Under the pieces are notes generated by a model. It was not told the origin of the DNA. It did not search any database and saw only the letters and a list, made by a program, of their open reading frames with translations. The translations under genes were made by a program, and so were the position numbers. 43,463 nucleotides of DNA, taken from NCBI GenBank assembly GCA_013388755.1, contig JACAEQ010000040.1, positions 1 to 43,463 on the forward strand. The letters are read 5' to 3'. Below are positions 41,928-43,463 of this stretch, one piece after another; position 1 is the stretch's first letter, and every line of letters starts with the position of its first letter. This stretch comes from Chloroflexota bacterium (GTDB taxonomy: Bacteria; Chloroflexota; Chloroflexia; Chloroflexales; Roseiflexaceae).

Positions 41928-42950
41928 CTATTTAGCCACGCCATCATAGAATGATACCAGCGTCTCGGCAGTCTGGCGGAGGAGCACCACCAGTTCAGGC
42001 GGATCGAGCACCCGGCAGCCATCGCCATAACGCAGCAACACATTGCGGGCAGCCAGAAGATCAGAGACCGTGGCGGTCACCAGCGCGCTGCCATCATCGC
42101 CGTACTCAATACGCGTGTTGGGAAAGAACGCGGCGCCGTCGCGCCGTCGCGCGATATTGGGGTGGAGCCAGTAACGGAGCGTGAACGTACGCGGTTGTGG
42201 GCGCTCTAGAGGTATCTGGGCCGGCAGGATCTGTACCGTGCCGGGAACGATCCGATCAAGCCGGTAGTCGATGGCAGCGTTCGGCAACTCTGCGCCGGGT
42301 GGCTGTACCTCCAGCAGCGTCGCGTCAAGATAGCTGTGGCCATCGTTACGGAAGAAGATGCTGTACGGTGCCACGCGATGACGCCGTGGTGCCTCGGTGT
42401 CAAATGTGCTCCAGTAGCGGAATGCGAGTTCACGTTGCTCTTCGATAGCGCGGCGCACGGTTGTCAGGACGTTGGTGTCAATCCGGCCGCCGCCTGGCGT
42501 TTGTTGCCGTGCTGTACTGCGCCGTTCATAGAGCTGCGCCTGTGCGCGGTTGGGCAACATCTGAACCACCTGGTCGAGCAGTGCGCGTACGTGCGCGTGC
42601 TGCGGGCTGGCCGATCCTGCCGGGTAGCTTGAATCGAGCAATGCCAGCGCCTCAAGGCATGGTGGTGCCGGATTGAGCAATGCCAGTTCGCCCAGGTCCA
42701 CAATCATGTACCGCCCCTGGTCGCGCTGGTAGACGATCCGGCAGTCGTACTCACCCTTCAGCGAGTCGAGATCATGTTTGAGGGCGGCTGCCGCATTTGC
42801 GGGGTAGCCGTTGGCCCCGAGTTCGGCCTGGATGCTGGTGATAAGCTCTTCGGCACTGGCTGGTGCACGCAAAAGCAATCGTACCAGCAACAGGCGTCTG
42901 CGAAAGGTTAACCAGGAACTACGTTTGATACCGCCACTCCGGCGCGTCAT
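41928..42950 (-). CDS. WYL-domain transcriptional regulator
   Basis: A 340-residue regulator. A winged helix (~8-75: FRRRLLLVRLLLRAPASAEE, ALKHDLDSLKGEYDCRIVYQ) precedes a WYL domain (~165-240: LAFRYWSTFDTEAPRRHRVA and PYSIFFRNDGHSYLDATLLE, with YLD at the usual WYL position) and a WCX-like C-terminus (TFTLRYWLHPNIARR). WYL proteins sense a ligand, often a nucleotide, and control stress or defence genes. The ATG at 42950 follows GGAGG; the upstream extension to 43166 is not supported. No defence operon is adjacent; its targets are unknown. Confidence 0.88.
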   Translation of the reverse strand: MTRRSGGIKRSSWLTFRRRLLLVRLLLRAPASAEELITSIQAELGANGYPANAAAALKHDLDSLKGEYDCRIVYQRDQGRYMIVDLGELALLNPAPPCLEALALLDSSYPAGSASPQHAHVRALLDQVVQMLPNRAQAQLYERRSTARQQTPGGGRIDTNVLTTVRRAIEEQRELAFRYWSTFDTEAPRRHRVAPYSIFFRNDGHSYLDATLLEVQPPGAELPNAAIDYRLDRIVPGTVQILPAQIPLERPQPRTFTLRYWLHPNIARRRDGAAFFPNTRIEYGDDGSALVTATVSDLLAARNVLLRYGDGCRVLDPPELVVLLRQTAETLVSFYDGVAK

Positions 42951-43197
42951 GCCGTCCTCCATAGTGGGTGCGATGCGAGGAAATGTATTGCGGTGCAGCA
43001 TACCACAAATGGGATTGATGGCCGGCTGTACAAAGGGTCTACAACGCTTACGCATTGGTTCAGGTTTTTGAACTTTTCTTCCGTAGGGGTGGACGGGTGC
43101 CGTCTCCGCAGTCTCAGGGCATGGGCAACGTCCATCTCCGGCGGTGGGGTGTTTTTGCTCTGGCATGGTGCAAAAATCCTTCGCAGTCTGGCATGAG

Positions 43198-43226
43198 TTG
43201 CAGAGACCACTGCACTATGCTATACT
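43198..43226 (+). promoter_or_regulatory. promoter of the tRNA-Val gene
   Basis: TTGCAG (43198-43203), a 17-base spacer and TATACT (43221-43226), ending 10 bases before the mature tRNA 5' end. Confidence 0.65.
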
Positions 43227-43236
43227 GCGGATCGCC

Positions 43237-43313
43237 GGGCGATTAGCTCAGTCGGCTAGAGCGCATCGTTCACACCGATGAGGTCACTGGTTCGAGTCCA
43301 GTATCGCCCACCA
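43237..43313 (+). tRNA. tRNA-Val (anticodon CAC), CCA encoded
   Basis: 77 bases fold completely. The acceptor GGGCGAT pairs with ATCGCCC, the D arm is GCTC/GAGC, the anticodon stem CATCG/CGATG has loop TTCACAC (anticodon CAC, reading GUG), and the T arm ACTGG/CCAGT has loop TTCGAGT. Discriminator A and CCA are encoded. It has its own promoter and terminator. Confidence 0.97.
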
Positions 43314-43322
43314 GTCAGGTCG

Positions 43323-43353
43323 AGGCCTGCCGTCACGTATGGCAGGCCTTTTT
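43323..43353 (+). terminator. intrinsic terminator of the tRNA gene
   Basis: AGGCCTGCC (43323-43331) and GGCAGGCCT (43341-43349) form a perfect 9-bp stem with a 9-base loop, running into TTTTT. Confidence 0.9.
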
Positions 43354-43388
43354 GCGTGATCTACGCGTTGTTAACAACGGTGATGGGG

Positions 43389-43463
43389 TCAATACCTTTC
43401 AAATAAGCTCTTCGCCCCCACCCCAGCCCGCCCCCGCTGGGGGCGGGAGACCGGCTTCTCCCC
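43389..43463 (+). mobile_element. left end of a MITE family B copy, cut by the window edge
   Basis: TCAATACCTTTCAAATAAG matches the left end of the copy at 32965 (CCAATACCTTTCAAATAAGG) and is followed by the same kind of C/G-rich core (CCGCTGGGGGCGGGAG). The right end lies outside the window. Confidence 0.8.

Overview
The window looks like a piece of a Chloroflexota genome (class Chloroflexia, possibly Roseiflexus-like). This rests on its roughly 60% GC, the large multi-domain signalling proteins, CpXC and BTAD proteins, MenA, NAL1-like proteases and many short mobile repeats; it is recall of such genomes, not a database match. About 35 protein genes, one tRNA and two families of non-autonomous mobile repeats (MITEs) are visible. 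No rRNA, CRISPR array, prophage or full insertion sequence was seen.

Layout. 1-157: a 33-base C homopolymer and an inverted repeat. 158-10778 (minus strand): a signalling block. It holds a CHASE4 hybrid histidine kinase, a receiver-only regulator, a REC-PAS-PAS-GGDEF-EAL protein, a two-membrane-segment coiled-coil protein and a divergent adenylate kinase. A 33-residue membrane miniprotein ending in a clear terminator follows, and then a second hybrid kinase. 11032-13970 (plus): N-acyl-D-amino-acid deacylase and HemW. 14018-19776: an Fsr-like MFS carrier, a GH2 beta-mannosidase and a GH77 4-alpha-glucanotransferase. 20147-23173: a MITE, a secreted protein, a J-domain-like coiled-coil protein and an EntS-like MFS exporter.

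23274-26944 (plus) is the most unusual part: a small zinc-ribbon protein, then a tight operon of a beta-rich protein, a trypsin-like protease, a 79-residue stand-alone copy of the protease's N-terminal domain, and a helix-hairpin-helix protein. 26955-34862 is repeat-rich, with chimeric and nested MITEs, around a TPR-winged helix-BTAD regulator, an isochorismatase remnant, GalE, a CpXC protein and cysteine synthase.

35045-37667 holds a MsrP/MsrQ methionine sulfoxide reductase pair, a small membrane protein and a lipoprotein cytochrome c. 37852-42950 holds a DJ-1/PfpI protein, RidA coupled to a C92-type papain-like hydrolase, a small helical protein overlapping a PIG-L deacetylase, MenA and a WYL regulator. 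The window ends with tRNA-Val(CAC), its promoter and terminator, and the left end of another MITE.

Genes are usually close-packed with purine-rich ribosome binding sites, and several have clear sigma70-like promoters (TTGACG-N17-TATACT type), which helped choose starts. Starts in this annotation were often moved downstream from the longest reading frame for this reason.
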